From assembly GCA_905339405.1 (NCBI GenBank), contig CAJPGC010000014.1, forward strand, positions 62,001 through 126,000: a DNA stretch of 64,000 nt, given 5' to 3'. This DNA is from an uncultured bacterium (GTDB lineage Bacteria; Desulfobacterota; GWC2-55-46). The translations under genes and the position numbers were made by a program. Within the stretch, counting starts at the first letter, position 1. Every line of letters begins with the position of its first letter. Shown piece by piece: positions 9,128-20,441 of this stretch. The notes under the pieces were generated by a model. The model made no database searches. It had not been told where the DNA came from and was given only the letters and a program-made list of their open reading frames with translations.

Positions 9128-10766
9128 AGTTCCTCGCGGCCGCGGCCCCGCCCGAAGACTTCCGGCGGGCCGTGCGGTCAATTTCGCCTTTTTTGAATGC
9201 TTTCATGAACGCGTTGACGACTTTTATGTCAAACTGTCTTCCGGCGCACCGCTTTATCTCCGCGAGCGCTTCTTTCGGCGGCAGGCCTTTCCGGTACGGC
9301 CTTGTGCTGGTCATGGCGTCGTAGGCGTCGGCCACCGAGATTATGCGCGCCGTAAGCGGGATCTCCTCTTCCTTGAGGCCTGAAGGGTAGCCGAGCCCGT
9401 CCACCCTCTCGTGGTGATGGAGCATCCCCGGCATTATGTCTTTCAGGTGAGGGATGTGCTGGAGTATCTCCGCGCCGAACTGCGGGTGCATGCGCATCGA
9501 TTTCGCCTCGGCGGCGTCGAACGGGGCCTCCTTCCGGAGTATCCTGTCCTCGACGCCTATCTTGCCGATGTCGTGGAGCACCGCCGAGAGCCTCAGCACC
9601 TCGACGTCCTCGTCCTTCATGTCGAGCTGGTCCGCTATTGCCATGCAGTAGGCAAGAACCCTTTTCGTGTGGCCGCCGGTGTACGGGTCCCTTTTTTCTA
9701 TCGCCTCCGCGAGCGCGCTCGAGGTGGCGTAAAAGGCTTCTTTTATCTCTTCATAGAGCCGGGCGTTGTCGAGCGCTATTGCGGCCTGGTTCGAGAAAAG
9801 CTGGAAGAGCTTCAGGTCGCCTGCCGTGAATTCGCCGCCTATCCTGTTTATGGCCTGCAGGACCCCTATTACCTGTCCCTTGATGACGACAGGCACGCAG
9901 ACCATGTTCCTGGTCCTGAACTTGCTGCGCTTGTCAACGCTGCCCTGGAACCTGGCGTCCCTCGTGACGTCGTGTATGACGACGGGCTCCGAGTGCTTGG
10001 CGACCCATCCGGCTATGCCTTCGCCGACCTTGAGCCGCACTTCCTTGAGCTTCTTGCCCTTCTCTCCGAGCGCGACCTCGAAGTAAAGCTCCCCGTTTTC
10101 CCTGTCCAGCAGGAGCAGCGAGCCCGTCTCCGCGCGCATGAGCTTCGTTATGGCCTCCATCGCCCTGTGACGGACGACGTTGTGGTCGAGCGAGGAACTG
10201 AGGAGCGCTCCGACCTCGTTCAACGACGAGAGCTGGCTTATCCTGTTGTCGAGCGAGGAGATGAGTTCGGCCCTCTCCATTATGATGGAGAGGTGGTTGG
10301 CCAGCGAGGCGAAGACCTTGAGGTCGGCGTCGGTAAAAGGCGTACGGCCTTTCGCGCCCGAGGCCGTGATGGCCCCGCTTACCTTCTTGTCCCTCACGAG
10401 AGGGACCGCAAGTCCGCTCGCCTCGGCCTCCCTCGACGGCGTGCGGCCGCCTCTCTGGACACCCTTGCGGATGCGCGCTTTTTCCGACTTTACCGCAAGC
10501 GAGGCAAGGGCCTTGTCCTTGAGGCCGTCAGCCCCTTTTACGGCGTCGGGAAAGAGGGCTCCGTTGGAGTCGACTGAGTAGAGCGCGCCTGAGGACGCGT
10601 CAACGGCCTTCAGGGCGAACTCGAGGAGACGATTGAACAGGGCGGAGCGGGACGCGCCTTTTACGGCAAGTCCGCCCATCTCCCTGTATACCTCGACCTC
10701 GAGCTCCATTATGCGGAGCTTTTTCCTCAGGAGGTCCATCCCGGCTGGCTGGCCATTTGTTTTCAT
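9114..10766 (-). CDS. GAF-GAF-HD-GYP cyclic-di-GMP phosphodiesterase
   Basis: The 550 residues start with a short coiled coil, then a weak GAF-like domain (about 45-165), a clear GAF domain (about 195-335, with [20 protein letters not shown]) and an HD-GYP domain (about 345-525). The metal-binding and catalytic motifs are intact: [16 protein letters not shown] and [16 protein letters not shown] enzymes hydrolyse c-di-GMP and the GAF domains sense a small ligand. There is no membrane segment, so it is cytosolic. It starts 20 bases after trpA and overlaps accD by 14 bases, placing c-di-GMP turnover inside a tryptophan/fatty-acid/folate transcript. Confidence 0.9.
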   Translation of the reverse strand: MKTNGQPAGMDLLRKKLRIMELEVEVYREMGGLAVKGASRSALFNRLLEFALKAVDASSGALYSVDSNGALFPDAVKGADGLKDKALASLAVKSEKARIRKGVQRGGRTPSREAEASGLAVPLVRDKKVSGAITASGAKGRTPFTDADLKVFASLANHLSIIMERAELISSLDNRISQLSSLNEVGALLSSSLDHNVVRHRAMEAITKLMRAETGSLLLLDRENGELYFEVALGEKGKKLKEVRLKVGEGIAGWVAKHSEPVVIHDVTRDARFQGSVDKRSKFRTRNMVCVPVVIKGQVIGVLQAINRIGGEFTAGDLKLFQLFSNQAAIALDNARLYEEIKEAFYATSSALAEAIEKRDPYTGGHTKRVLAYCMAIADQLDMKDEDVEVLRLSAVLHDIGKIGVEDRILRKEAPFDAAEAKSMRMHPQFGAEILQHIPHLKDIMPGMLHHHERVDGLGYPSGLKEEEIPLTARIISVADAYDAMTSTRPYRKGLPPKEALAEIKRCAGRQFDIKVVNAFMKAFKKGEIDRTARRKSSGGAAAARNYDLV

Positions 10767-10786
10767 GCTCGACGCCCTCGAAAAAC

Positions 10787-11593
10787 CTATATGCCGCGCT
10801 TGATGCCTGACACGAACGACCCGAGCTCTTTTATGAGCCTGGGCCCTTTGTTCCGGGCGATGACGTTCACTATGGCGCTGCCAACCACGGCAGCGTCTGC
10901 GCTCTTGCAGACCTCTTTGGCCTGCTGAGGAGTTGATATGCCGAAGCCTACACCCAGGGGCAGGTCCGTGTATTTTCTTACGCGCTTTACGTACTTGTGC
11001 ACGTCTGCCGATACGGACGCCCTCGCTCCGGTCACTCCTGTCACCGACACGAAGTAGATGAAGCCGGAGGCCTTTGAGGCGACGAGCCGCATCCTTTTCT
11101 CGTCGCTCGTAGGAGTGAGGAGGAATATGAGGTCGACCCCGTTTTTGTCGAGCTCGCTTTTGAGTTCGTCAGACTCCTCGGGCGGCAGGTCGACAATGAG
11201 GACCCCGTCGGCCCCGGCGGCCGCCGCGTCCTTCGCGAACTTCTTGAGGCCGTAATTGAATATGGGGTTGTAGTAGCCGAAAAGCACGAGCGGGACCTGG
11301 CTCTCCTTCCTTACCTCGCTGACGAGCTTCAAGACGTCGGTGAGGTGCACTCCGCCCTTTACGGCCCTCTCGTAGGAGGCCTGTATTGTCGGGCCGTCGG
11401 CCATCGGGTCGGAGAACGGGATGCCGAGCTCTATCATGTCGGCCCCTGAGCGCTCGAGCTCCTTTATTATCTTCTTCGAGGTCACGATATCCGGGTCCCC
11501 GGCCGTGACAAAGGCTATGAAACCTTTTTTCTTCTGGCCCTTAAGCCTTTCGAATAAACCTGTTATCCTGTTCTTCCCGTTCTTCTTTGTCAT
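10787..11593 (-). CDS. trpA: Tryptophan synthase alpha subunit
   Basis: TrpA cleaves indole-3-glycerol phosphate to indole and glyceraldehyde 3-phosphate and channels indole to TrpB. Its 268 residues are typical. The catalytic Glu and Asp are in ADMIELGIPFSDPMADGP, and the phosphate-binding end has GVGFGISTPQQAKEV. It is the last tryptophan gene of the operon, 12 bases after trpB. Confidence 0.96.
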   Translation of the reverse strand: MTKKNGKNRITGLFERLKGQKKKGFIAFVTAGDPDIVTSKKIIKELERSGADMIELGIPFSDPMADGPTIQASYERAVKGGVHLTDVLKLVSEVRKESQVPLVLFGYYNPIFNYGLKKFAKDAAAAGADGVLIVDLPPEESDELKSELDKNGVDLIFLLTPTSDEKRMRLVASKASGFIYFVSVTGVTGARASVSADVHKYVKRVRKYTDLPLGVGFGISTPQQAKEVCKSADAAVVGSAIVNVIARNKGPRLIKELGSFVSGIKRGI

Positions 11594-11605
11594 CTGGTGG
11601 GCCGC

Positions 11606-12799
11606 CTACAGTTCGAAGTTAAAGGCTTTGGATACGGTATTGAGGTCCTTGTCGCCCCTGCCGGAGAGGCAGACGATTATGTTCTCGCTCTTTTTCATCC
11701 GGGCCGCCGCCTTCAAAGCGTAGGCGACCGCGTGAGAGCTCTCGAGGGCCGGTATTATGCCTTCCGAGAGGGTCAACGCCTTGAAGCCGTCGAGCGCTTC
11801 CTTGTCGGTTATCGTCGTGTAATCGACCCGGCCCGTGTCGTTGAGCCACGCGTGCTCAGGGCCCACGCCAGGGTAGTCGAGCCCGGCCGATATCGAATGG
11901 GTGTCTATTATCTGCCCGAACTCGTCCTGGAGGAGATACGTCTTGTTGCCGTGGAGGACTCCGACGCGGCCGCCGGTAATGGAAGCCGCGTGCTTGCCGG
12001 TCTTGAGGCCGTATCCCCCGGCCTCAACGCCTGTCATCTTCACGGATTTGTCCTCGAGGAACGGGTGGAAAAGGCCGAGGGCGTTGCTGCCGCCGCCCAC
12101 GCAGGCCACGAGCAGGCTCGGGAGCTTCCCGGTTATCTTTATGGTCTGCTTCCTGGCTTCCTGTCCTATGACCGACTGGAAGTCCCTTACCATCATCGGG
12201 TAGGGGTGAGGGCCGGCCACTGTGCCTATTATGTAAAAGGTGTTGTATACGTTCGTGACCCAGTCCCGAAGCGCCTCGTTCATGGCGTCTTTAAGGGTTT
12301 TGCTGCCCGAGGTCACGGGGACAACCTTCGCGCCCAGGAGCTTCATCCTGAAGACGTTGGGCATCTGGCGCTTGATGTCGTCCTCTCCCATGTAGACTTC
12401 GCACTCGAGGCCGAACATCGCCGCGACCGTTGCAGTGGCAACGCCGTGCTGGCCCGCGCCGGTTTCGGCGATGACCCTTTTCTTGCCCATCCTCTTTGCA
12501 AGGAGTATCTGGCCTATGGTGTTGTTTATCTTGTGCGCGCCCGTGTGGCAGAGGTCTTCCCTCTTGAGGAAGATGTTCGCCCCGCCCGCCTTTTTCGTGA
12601 GCCTCTCGGCGTGGTAAAGGGGAGTGGGCCTGCCGACGTACTCCCCGAGGTAGTACGCGAGCTCTTTTTTGAAGCCCGCGTCCTTCTTCCACTTGAGGTA
12701 CGCTTCCTCGAGTTCCATCACGGCGGGCATCAGCGTCTCTGATATGTACCTGCCGCCGTAAATCCCGAAATGTCCCAGCTTGTCCGGCGTCTTCGTCAT
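11606..12799 (-). CDS. trpB: Tryptophan synthase beta subunit
   Basis: TrpB condenses indole with serine using pyridoxal phosphate. The 397 residues include the PLP lysine in [13 protein letters not shown] and the phosphate-binding GGGSNALG loop. The N-terminus ([20 protein letters not shown]) marks it as the standard TrpB1 type rather than the stand-alone TrpB2. Its start overlaps the trpF stop by 4 bases. Confidence 0.97.
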   Translation of the reverse strand: MTKTPDKLGHFGIYGGRYISETLMPAVMELEEAYLKWKKDAGFKKELAYYLGEYVGRPTPLYHAERLTKKAGGANIFLKREDLCHTGAHKINNTIGQILLAKRMGKKRVIAETGAGQHGVATATVAAMFGLECEVYMGEDDIKRQMPNVFRMKLLGAKVVPVTSGSKTLKDAMNEALRDWVTNVYNTFYIIGTVAGPHPYPMMVRDFQSVIGQEARKQTIKITGKLPSLLVACVGGGSNALGLFHPFLEDKSVKMTGVEAGGYGLKTGKHAASITGGRVGVLHGNKTYLLQDEFGQIIDTHSISAGLDYPGVGPEHAWLNDTGRVDYTTITDKEALDGFKALTLSEGIIPALESSHAVAYALKAAARMKKSENIIVCLSGRGDKDLNTVSKAFNFEL

Positions 12800-13416
12800 C
12801 TTGTCCTTACCTGCTCAAAGAATTTTCTCAATTTGCCGTGGTCTTTCCTTCCGGGGGAAGCCTCAACCCCTGAGCTTACGTCAACGGCGTAGGGTTTGAC
12901 CTTCTCTATAGCCGCCCTTACGTTCTCCGGGGTGAGCCCGCCCGAGAGTATCACGCGCCCCGTCGAGGCGGCTTCCGCTGCGATATCCCAGTCGAACGTC
13001 TCGCCGGTGCCCCCGGGCACCCCTTCCCTGTAGGTGTCAAGGAGTATCGCCGAGACCGTGTAAGACCTCAAGCTGTTGAGGACTGAAGCGTCCTTGACAC
13101 GGAGTGCTTTTATCGTGCGCAGCCCAACCGCCGCGCAGTACTCGGGCGTCTCGTCGCCGTGGAGCTGTATGCAGCCCACCCCGGCCTCTTTCGCGATGTC
13201 CACGACCCTCTCCGGCGGCTCGTTCACGAACACGCCGACCGTCGCGATGAACGGGGGCAGCTCCCTTATGATGAAGGCCGCCGCCCTCGGGTTTATAAAC
13301 CTGGGGCTCTTCTCGTAAAAGACGAAGCCGATGGCGTCTGCGCCGAGCTCGGCCGCTACGAGGGCGTCCTCAAGGTTTGTTACGCCACATATCTTGATCC
13401 GGATTTGGTTTTTCAC
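12796..13416 (-). CDS. trpF: Phosphoribosylanthranilate isomerase
   Basis: TrpF converts N-(5-phosphoribosyl)anthranilate to the carboxyphenylamino-deoxyribulose phosphate. The 206-residue TIM barrel has the catalytic Cys in IKICGVTN, the catalytic Asp in AILLDTY and the phosphate loop [10 protein letters not shown]. The start lies 47 bases inside the 3' end of trpC. A later start would remove the first beta strand and the catalytic Cys, so the long overlap is likely real. Confidence 0.95.
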   Translation of the reverse strand: MKNQIRIKICGVTNLEDALVAAELGADAIGFVFYEKSPRFINPRAAAFIIRELPPFIATVGVFVNEPPERVVDIAKEAGVGCIQLHGDETPEYCAAVGLRTIKALRVKDASVLNSLRSYTVSAILLDTYREGVPGGTGETFDWDIAAEAASTGRVILSGGLTPENVRAAIEKVKPYAVDVSSGVEASPGRKDHGKLRKFFEQVRTR

Positions 13417-14193
13417 CCCTGAGTTCCTTTAGCTTCTTCCTGAAGTCTTCTTCCCTCATCAGGGCTTCGCCTATGAGGAAGGCCTCAACGCCCCATTCCC
13501 TGAGCTTCAATATGTCCTCGTGCGTGTTGATGCCGCTCTCCGAGACGAGAACCCTGTCTTTGGGGACGTACGGAGCGAGGCGTATGGTCGTGTTTATGTC
13601 GGTCTTGAAGGTCTTGAGGTCCCTGTTGTTCACGCCGATTATTCTCGCTCCAGCGTCCAGGGCCGTCTCCATCTCCTTCTCGTCGTGCACCTCTACGAGG
13701 GCGGACATGCCGAGCCTGTAGGTAAGCTCGAGGAGCTCTTTCAGTCTGTCCTTGCCGAGCACGGCGACGATGAGGAGGAGGGCGTCTGCCCCGGCCACCC
13801 GCGATTCATATACCTGGTAGTCGTCGAAGATGAAGTCCTTCCTCAGAAGCGGCACCCTCATGTTCCACCTGAGGCCCGAGAGGTACTCGAGCTTGCCCTT
13901 GAAGAACTTCTCCTCGGTGATTATCGATATCGCGGCCGCGCCTGACTCGAAGTAGCCCCTGGCTATCTCGGCCGGCACGAAGTAATCCCTTATTATGCCC
14001 TTCGAAGGAGAGGCCTTCTTTATCTCGGCTATTATCCTTATCCTGTCCTTGGTGCCGCCCCCGTAGGAGATGGCGGTCTCGAAGTCCCTCGCGGGCGGGA
14101 AGGTCACGAGCCGCTCCTTGAGGCCTTCGAGCGGGTATTCCTCTTTTGCAACCTCGAGGGAAAGTTTTTTCGCTTCTATTATATCGTCGAGTA

Positions 14194-14197
<4 letters not shown>
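13370..14197 (-). CDS. trpC: Indole-3-glycerol phosphate synthase
   Basis: TrpC closes the indole ring to give indole-3-glycerol phosphate. The 275 residues carry the family signature IIAEIKKASPSKGIIR with the catalytic Lys and the anthranilate pocket, LLRKDFIFDDYQVYESR, and the phosphate-binding ESGINTHEDILKL. It overlaps trpD by 4 bases and trpF by 47. trpC and trpF are separate genes here, unlike the E. coli fusion. Confidence 0.96.
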
Positions 14198-15197
<1,000 letters not shown>

Positions 15198-15201
<4 letters not shown>

Positions 15202-15776
15202 CTTCGGGGCGTGTACTTTCTCAGAAAATTTTTCAGGATGTCCTTTCCGGCCCTGGTAAGTATCGACTCAGGGTGGAACTGGACGCCCTCTATTGGAAGC
15301 TCCTTGTGGCGAAGGCCCATTATCTCGTCCATCTCCGTCCACGCGCTCACTTCGAGGCAGGCGGGGAGGGTCTCTTTCTTAACGACGAGCGAATGGTAGC
15401 GGTTGGCCTCGAATGGGTTGGCTATGCCTTCGAATATCGTCTTGCCGTCGTGGAAGACCATCGAGGTCTTGCCGTGCATGAGACGGCCGGCCTTTACGAC
15501 CTCGCCGCCGAAAGCGTAGCCTATCGATTGGTGTCCGAGGCAGACCCCGAGTATGGGGACTTTCCCTGCGAAGCTCTTTATCGCATCGACCGAGATGCCA
15601 GCCTTCGGCGGGTCGCACGGGCCCGGGGAGACGACGATGGCGTCCGGGGCGAGCTTGCCGATGTCGGCTATTGTAATGGCGTCGTTGCGCCGCACCAGCA
15701 CGTCCTCGCCGAGCTCCATGAAGTACTGGACGAGGTTGAAGGTGAAGGAGTCGTAGTTGTCGATCATCAATATCAT
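15198..15776 (-). CDS. trpG: Anthranilate synthase component II (glutamine amidotransferase)
   Basis: TrpG (PabA-like) supplies ammonia from glutamine to TrpE. It is a class I amidotransferase with the nucleophile Cys in [15 protein letters not shown] and the His/Glu pair in [10 protein letters not shown]. The track ORF begins at 15842, but those codons come from a dispersed repeat. The ATG at 15776 ([19 protein letters not shown]) starts at the first beta strand and gives the normal 192 residues. It may also serve as PabA for folate synthesis, as in organisms with a single copy. Confidence 0.93.
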
Positions 15777-15789
15777 AGGTTTCTCTATA

Positions 15790-15909
15790 GGCTGCCTCAA
15801 GCTCCCCATCTGCGTTGTTGTCAGTGTCGCTCGCCTGCTCACATACTTCTCAAGTATGCTCCGCGGCTCGCTCCTCGACGCCTAGCATCTGGGAGCTTTT
15901 TGAGCAGCC
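15790..15909. repeat. Dispersed palindromic repeat, copy 2, between trpE and trpG
   Basis: Ends GGCTGC and GCAGCC pair. The arms hold CCCCATCTGCGTTGTTGTC and GGGAGCTTTTTGAGC, and the core has ATACTTctcAAGTAT. Alignment by eye with copy 1 at 3621-3741 shows the same outer arms. The core GCTCACATAC...GTATGCTCCGC also appears in the two atp-operon elements. It fills almost the whole gap between trpE and trpG and could attenuate or stabilise the trp message. Confidence 0.8.
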
Positions 15910-15911
15910 TT

Positions 15912-17396
15912 TTACGTTAGTCCTTCTCGCGCCATTTCTACGGCTTTCAACATGCCCCTCGCCTTGTTCTCGGTCTCCTCGAATTCCTTCTCGGGAATAG
16001 AGTCGGCGACAATCCCCGCCCCTGCCTGCATGTGTATCGTCGAGCCTTTAATGACCAGCGTCCTTATGGCGATGCACATGTCCATGTTGCCTGAGAAATC
16101 AAAGTAGCCCACGCACCCGCCGTAGACTTCCCTCTTGCAGGGCTCGAGCTCTTCTATTATCTCCATGGCCCTGACCTTGGGCGCGCCTGTAAGAGTGCCC
16201 GCAGGGAAGCAGGCCTTGAGGGCCTCGAAGCTGCCCATGCCCTTTTTCATGAGGCCCTTCACGTTGGATACGATGTGCATTACGTGGGAGTATCTCTCGA
16301 CTGTCATGAGCTCGTCGACTTCGACGGTGCCTGCCCGCGCCACCCTGCCGACGTCGTTCCTGCCGAGGTCAACGAGCATAATGTGTTCAGAGAGCTCCTT
16401 GGGGTCGGCCAGGAGGTCCTTTTCGAGGAGGAGGTCCTCTTCATCGTCGTGGCCGCGCTTTCTTGTGCCAGCGATAGGCTTGACGTTGACGTTTTCGCCC
16501 TCGACCCTGACGAGTATCTCCGGAGAGGAGCCGACTAGGATCGCCTCCCCGAGTTTCAGGTAGAACATGTAAGGGGAGGGGTTTATTACCCTCAAAGCCC
16601 TGTATATGTCGAACGGGTCGGCGGTGAGGGGAGTAGAAAACCTCTGGGAGAGGACGCACTGGAAGATGTCGCCATCGACGATATAGTCTTTTACTTTTTC
16701 GACAGCCTTCAGGAAGTCCTCTTTTTTGAAGTTCGAGCTTATCTTCAAAGGCGCGGCGGCTGATGCGGCCTGCTTTTTGGAGGGCAGGGCGCCCCGGAGC
16801 CTTTCGACGAGGGCGTCTATCTTTTTGACGGCTTCAGCGTAGGCCGCGTCGATATCTGTATTTTTGTCGATGTAAGCGTTGGCGACGACCTTTATCCTGT
16901 GCTCGACGTTGTCGAAGACGAGGAAGGTGTCGGTGAACATCAAGTAGATGTCATGGAGACCCAGAAGGCGCGGCGAGCTGTCTGGCAGCTTTTCCACGTG
17001 GCGCACTATGTCGTAGCCCATGTAGCCGATGGCCCCGCCGAAGAACCTGGGAGCGCCTTCGAGGGAGGCGGGCCTGAAGCCGGACATCATTGCTTTTACA
17101 GCCTCGAGCGGGTCGCCTTCGGCCGTGGTCACGGAGCCGCCTTCGACGGTTTCGATGGTCCTGCCCTTGCTCCTTATGACTTTTTTGGCGGACGCGCCGA
17201 GGAAGCTGTACCTGCCCCACTTCTCGCCGCCTTCGACGCTTTCAAGCAGGAAGGCGTCCTGTCCGTCGTTTATTTTCATGAAGGCCGAGACAGGGGTGTC
17301 GGTATCGGCAAGGATGTCCCTGAAGACGGGCACGATGTTGCACGTTCTGGCTTTTTCCCGAAATAGCTCGAGGGAAGGCGAATGGCTGGGCTTCAT
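15912..17396 (-). CDS. trpE: Anthranilate synthase component I
   Basis: TrpE makes anthranilate from chorismate and ammonia and is the usual point of tryptophan feedback. About 494 residues. The N-terminal regulatory domain includes LLESVEGGEKWGRYSFLG, whose LLES element binds tryptophan in other TrpE proteins. The C-terminal chorismate-binding domain has GTRKRGHDDEEDLLLEKDL, VDLGRNDVGRVA and FPAGTLTGAPKVRAMEII. The ORF opens with a TTG at 17402, but the ATG at 17396 is preferred. No good Shine-Dalgarno site is seen, which fits the promoter lying immediately upstream. Confidence 0.95.
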   Translation of the reverse strand: MKPSHSPSLELFREKARTCNIVPVFRDILADTDTPVSAFMKINDGQDAFLLESVEGGEKWGRYSFLGASAKKVIRSKGRTIETVEGGSVTTAEGDPLEAVKAMMSGFRPASLEGAPRFFGGAIGYMGYDIVRHVEKLPDSSPRLLGLHDIYLMFTDTFLVFDNVEHRIKVVANAYIDKNTDIDAAYAEAVKKIDALVERLRGALPSKKQAASAAAPLKISSNFKKEDFLKAVEKVKDYIVDGDIFQCVLSQRFSTPLTADPFDIYRALRVINPSPYMFYLKLGEAILVGSSPEILVRVEGENVNVKPIAGTRKRGHDDEEDLLLEKDLLADPKELSEHIMLVDLGRNDVGRVARAGTVEVDELMTVERYSHVMHIVSNVKGLMKKGMGSFEALKACFPAGTLTGAPKVRAMEIIEELEPCKREVYGGCVGYFDFSGNMDMCIAIRTLVIKGSTIHMQAGAGIVADSIPEKEFEETENKARGMLKAVEMAREGLT

Positions 17397-17405
17397 AAGC
17401 AATTA

Positions 17406-17435
17406 AGATTAACACAGCCCCGTAACTCCAGTCAA
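17406..17435 (-). promoter_or_regulatory. Putative trp operon promoter
   Basis: On the minus strand TTGACT is followed after 18 bases by TAATCT. The -10 ends about 10 bases before the trpE ATG, so the message would be nearly leaderless, leaving no room for a leader peptide and attenuator. This matches the missing Shine-Dalgarno site. Confidence 0.5.
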
Positions 17436-17503
17436 CAGCTAAAGGCCGGGTAAAGCGCCCCGAAAAACATGGGTTTAAGGGCTGGCAAGGGCGTTTTTTG
17501 GCC

Positions 17504-17532
17504 TTGACACCCCACGGGCTTTTTCATAAAAT
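17504..17532 (+). promoter_or_regulatory. Sigma-70-type promoter of the small lipoprotein gene
   Basis: TTGACA, a 17-base spacer and TAAAAT give a near-consensus promoter. The start site would be about 90 bases upstream of the 17629 gene, and the leader contains a small hairpin (CCGCTttcAGCGG). It is divergent from the trp promoter. Confidence 0.7.
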
Positions 17533-17628
17533 CTGCACTTCCCTTTATGACGTCCGTGTAATTTGAGGCAGCGTTCTTTATTCCGCTTTCAGCGGAACAT
17601 TTAAAACATGACAAGGAGAAAGTAAACG

Positions 17629-17904
17629 ATGAGGAAGTTGAGTTTTCTCGGCCTGGCGCTGGCCGCTCTGCTGGTGACGACCGGCTGCGGTCAGAAGATA
17701 AAACAGGAGAACGAGCAGCTTAAGGCCCAGGTGGCCGCCATCACCACTGAGAACACCAGCCTTAAGACCCAGGTAGCCACCCTTCAGAAGGAAGGCGAGG
17801 ACTTCAGGGCCCAGGTCGCGGGCCTCACGGCGGAGCTCGACACCACCAAGCAGCAGCTCGAGGACGCCAGGAAGCCGAAGGCTGTCAAGAAAAAGAGAAG
17901 ATAA
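17629..17904 (+). CDS. Small coiled-coil lipoprotein (Lpp-like)
   Basis: The 91-residue product has a lipoprotein signal peptide ending LLVTTGC (Cys about residue 20), then a continuous heptad pattern (about 25-80) rich in Gln, Leu and Val, including the repeat LKAQVAAITTENTSLKTQVA, and a very basic end (KAVKKKRR). This is the plan of Murein-lipoprotein-like proteins: a lipid anchor and a trimerising helix. The Lys-rich end could touch peptidoglycan or LPS. It has a strong promoter and its own terminator, so it is a highly expressed single gene. Homology to Lpp itself is not shown. Confidence 0.75.
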   Translation: MRKLSFLGLALAALLVTTGCGQKIKQENEQLKAQVAAITTENTSLKTQVATLQKEGEDFRAQVAGLTAELDTTKQQLEDARKPKAVKKKRR

Positions 17905-17922
17905 CCGGCAGCTTGCATCCAG

Positions 17923-17951
17923 ACGCCCGGCCCAGTGCCGGGCGTTTTTTT
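17923..17951 (+). terminator. Intrinsic terminator of the lipoprotein gene
   Basis: ACGCCCGG-cccagtg-CCGGGCGT followed by a run of seven T residues, 18 bases after the stop codon. Confidence 0.9.
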
Positions 17952-17964
17952 ATCGCGCAGGCAT

Positions 17965-17991
17965 TAAAGAGGCGGCTTTGGAAGCCGATAA
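17965..17991 (+). promoter_or_regulatory. Sigma-28 (FliA)-type promoter upstream of the chemoreceptor
   Basis: TAAAGAGG, exactly 11 bases, then GCCGATAA. The FliA consensus is TAAAGTTT-N11-GCCGATAA, so the -10 half is perfect and the spacing correct. It lies about 240 bases before the haem chemoreceptor, and nothing else on the plus strand intervenes. This fits co-regulation with flagellar and chemotaxis genes. Confidence 0.7.
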
Positions 17992-18229
17992 GATATGAAA
18001 CGCATCCTGATGGCGGGCTAATGCGGCCGCGGGCAAAGGCGCCGCGGTTTTCCTCTGGCCGGGGAAGTTCCATATTTTATAGAATTCAGCCTCCTGAAAT
18101 ATTATAATGCCGCAAAGGCGCGAGTTCCTTTTCACCCGGTCCTGACTTCAAACGCCCGCCACGATGCTTTTCGTTCTGCTGTCCGCCAGTGTCTTCTGGC
18201 GGCCGCAGGGAACCTTCTCCGGAGTTGGA

Positions 18230-20422
18230 ATGTTCCGCCAAGGATTGAAATCCAAGATATTGAACCTCACAATAGGGCTTACGCTCATCGGGTTCGGCGT
18301 GCTCATCTTCCTGGCCATAAAGGAGGAGGAGAAGAGCCTGCTGCGCGAGCGCCTCAAGGCCAGCGAGCTCATGGCCCAGCCCATCCTCCACACCATCTAC
18401 AAGGACATGCTCGACGAGCGCGCCGACATGCCGCGCTTCCTCATAGAGGGCCTCAAGACCATCAAGGGCGTCGAAAGGGTCCAGCTCATAAGGTCGAACG
18501 GCGTCGAGGAGGCTTTCCAGGACTACAAGACCCTCAATGCCGTTAAGGCCGAGTTCGGCGAGATAAAGCCCGAATGGGTCGTAGACCACCCGAGCAAACT
18601 CAACAACGTCGCCAGGGGCATACACAACCCCGATTTCAAGAAGGCCCTCCAGGGCTTCAACGGGGGCGGCAAGCAGGCCGTCTACTACGTCGAGAGCGAA
18701 GGCGACAGGAGCCTTTTCACCTACCTCGTCCCTATCGAGTACAGGCCCAAGTGCTCCTCGTGCCATGAGCACGAGGAGGCCGCCAGGGGCGCGCTCATGA
18801 TAACGACCTCCCTTGACGAGATGTACGGCATACTCGCTGGCTCGCGGAACAAGTGGATATTCTACGGCCTCGCCACTCTCTCGGCCATGACGATACTGCT
18901 GGGCCTTCTGGTGTCCGGCCTCATAACCCGCCCGGTGGAGCGCGCCGTGGCGATGCTCAAGGACATAGCCGAAGGCCAGGGCGACCTCACCAAGAGGCTC
19001 GAGATAAACTCGACTGACGAGATAGGCATGCTCGGCAAGTGGTTCAACAAGTTCGTCGAGGGCATGCAGAACATGGTCAAGGAGATATTCGGCATCTCGC
19101 GCGAAGTCTCGACCGCCTCCAGGCAGATAGAGTCGTCCTCACGGGAGATAGCCGAGGCCGTCAAGAAGCAGATACAGGCCGCTGAGGACACCTCGGGCTC
19201 GATAAAAGAGATGGACGCGTCCATAAAGACCGTCGCCGAGGAAGCCGAAGCGTTGCGCAGCTCGTCGAGGGAAGTCTCCGACTCGGTCCATACAATGTCG
19301 AACTCGGTCGAGGACGTAAAGGTCAACATAGACAAGCTCTTCATATCCGCCTCGTCCACCAACTCGTCGATAAACGAGATGGCCGTTTCTATAAACCAGG
19401 TCGCCTCCCACGTCGACGAGCTCTTCAGGAACACCGAAGAGGTCGTCTCTTCCATCATAGACATAAGCGACAACGTAAAAGAGGTCGAGACTTACGCGAG
19501 GAGCCAGGCCGAGCTGGCCGAGAGGGTCAGGGTCGACGCTGAAGACCTCGGCATGGCCTCTGTCGTCAAGACCAGGGAAGGAATAGAGAAGGTCAGCGAG
19601 GAGGTCGCGTCGACCTCCCTTGTCGTAAACCGCCTCGGCGAGAGGTCAAAGGAGATTGGCAAGATACTTACCGTCATAAACGACATCGCCGACACCACGC
19701 ACCTCCTTGCCCTTAACGCGACGATACTCGCGGCCCAGGCTGGCGAGCACGGCAAAGGCTTTGCCGTAGTCGCGAGGCAGGTCAAGGACCTCGCCACCAA
19801 GACGACCGCGTCGACAAAGGAGATATCCGGACTCATAAACCAGGTCCAGAGCGAAGTCGCCGTCGCCGTCGAGTCTATGCGCAGGAGCTCTGAGAAGGTC
19901 GAGGACGGCGTCAACCTCTCCAGGGACGCGCAGGAGGCCCTGATGAAGATACTCGATTCCTCGAGGCGCTCCTTTGAGATGGCCAAGCTCATAGAGAAGG
20001 CTACCATAGAGCAGACGAAGGGCGCGGGCCAGATAGCGAGCTCGGTACAGGGCATGAGCCACATGGTCGGCGACATCAAGCACGCCGCTGCGGAGCAGTC
20101 CCACGCGGCAAGGGAGATACTTACCGACACCGGCCAGATGAAGGAGTTCATGGAGAGGGTGAAGCTCTCCACCGTAGAGCAGGCGAGAGAAACAAGGAGG
20201 GTCGCCGAGGCGATATTCAGGGTCTTGGAGAAGATATCGAGGGTCGCCGACGCCACAAGCGAGCAGATGGTTTTCTCGAAGAGGATAGTTTCGGCCGTGG
20301 ACACGGTCAAGGACGCGGCCGGCGACAACGCCGCGCTCGCGGCAAGGCTTGAGAAGACGGTAGAGGAGATGAACAGGCAGGCGGACTCCCTGAGGAGCAC
20401 TGTAGCGAATTTCAAGGCTTGA
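18230..20422 (+). CDS. Methyl-accepting chemotaxis protein with periplasmic c-type haem sensor
   Basis: With the ATG at 18230 (GGAG six bases upstream) the receptor has about 730 residues; the track start at 18164 adds an unlikely extension. TM1 lies near 13-30. A periplasmic sensor of about 175 residues ends with the haem motif CSSCH (about 175-179), as in the Tll0287-like (DUF3365) domain and the haem receptors described in Geobacter. TM2 (about 209-232), a HAMP domain ([20 protein letters not shown]) and a long signalling coiled coil follow. The hairpin tip has [20 protein letters not shown], a variant of the usual LLALNAAIEAARAGE. It probably senses redox state or a haem ligand and signals to CheA/CheW. 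Two cytochrome genes follow. Confidence 0.9.
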   Translation: MFRQGLKSKILNLTIGLTLIGFGVLIFLAIKEEEKSLLRERLKASELMAQPILHTIYKDMLDERADMPRFLIEGLKTIKGVERVQLIRSNGVEEAFQDYKTLNAVKAEFGEIKPEWVVDHPSKLNNVARGIHNPDFKKALQGFNGGGKQAVYYVESEGDRSLFTYLVPIEYRPKCSSCHEHEEAARGALMITTSLDEMYGILAGSRNKWIFYGLATLSAMTILLGLLVSGLITRPVERAVAMLKDIAEGQGDLTKRLEINSTDEIGMLGKWFNKFVEGMQNMVKEIFGISREVSTASRQIESSSREIAEAVKKQIQAAEDTSGSIKEMDASIKTVAEEAEALRSSSREVSDSVHTMSNSVEDVKVNIDKLFISASSTNSSINEMAVSINQVASHVDELFRNTEEVVSSIIDISDNVKEVETYARSQAELAERVRVDAEDLGMASVVKTREGIEKVSEEVASTSLVVNRLGERSKEIGKILTVINDIADTTHLLALNATILAAQAGEHGKGFAVVARQVKDLATKTTASTKEISGLINQVQSEVAVAVESMRRSSEKVEDGVNLSRDAQEALMKILDSSRRSFEMAKLIEKATIEQTKGAGQIASSVQGMSHMVGDIKHAAAEQSHAAREILTDTGQMKEFMERVKLSTVEQARETRRVAEAIFRVLEKISRVADATSEQMVFSKRIVSAVDTVKDAAGDNAALAARLEKTVEEMNRQADSLRSTVANFKA

Positions 20423-20441
20423 GAAATAACGGAGGCGGTCA

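Noticed and set aside
9411-10577. 388-codon plus-strand ORF and other long ORFs such as 11597-12742, 7776-8969, 42726-43703 and 61033-62472
   Set aside because: Each lies opposite a well-recognised gene. High GC makes long antisense frames common, and none shows a domain.
17403-17628. Trp leader peptide and attenuator upstream of trpE
   Set aside because: The promoter is too close to the start, and no Trp-rich short ORF with a following terminator lies on the minus strand.
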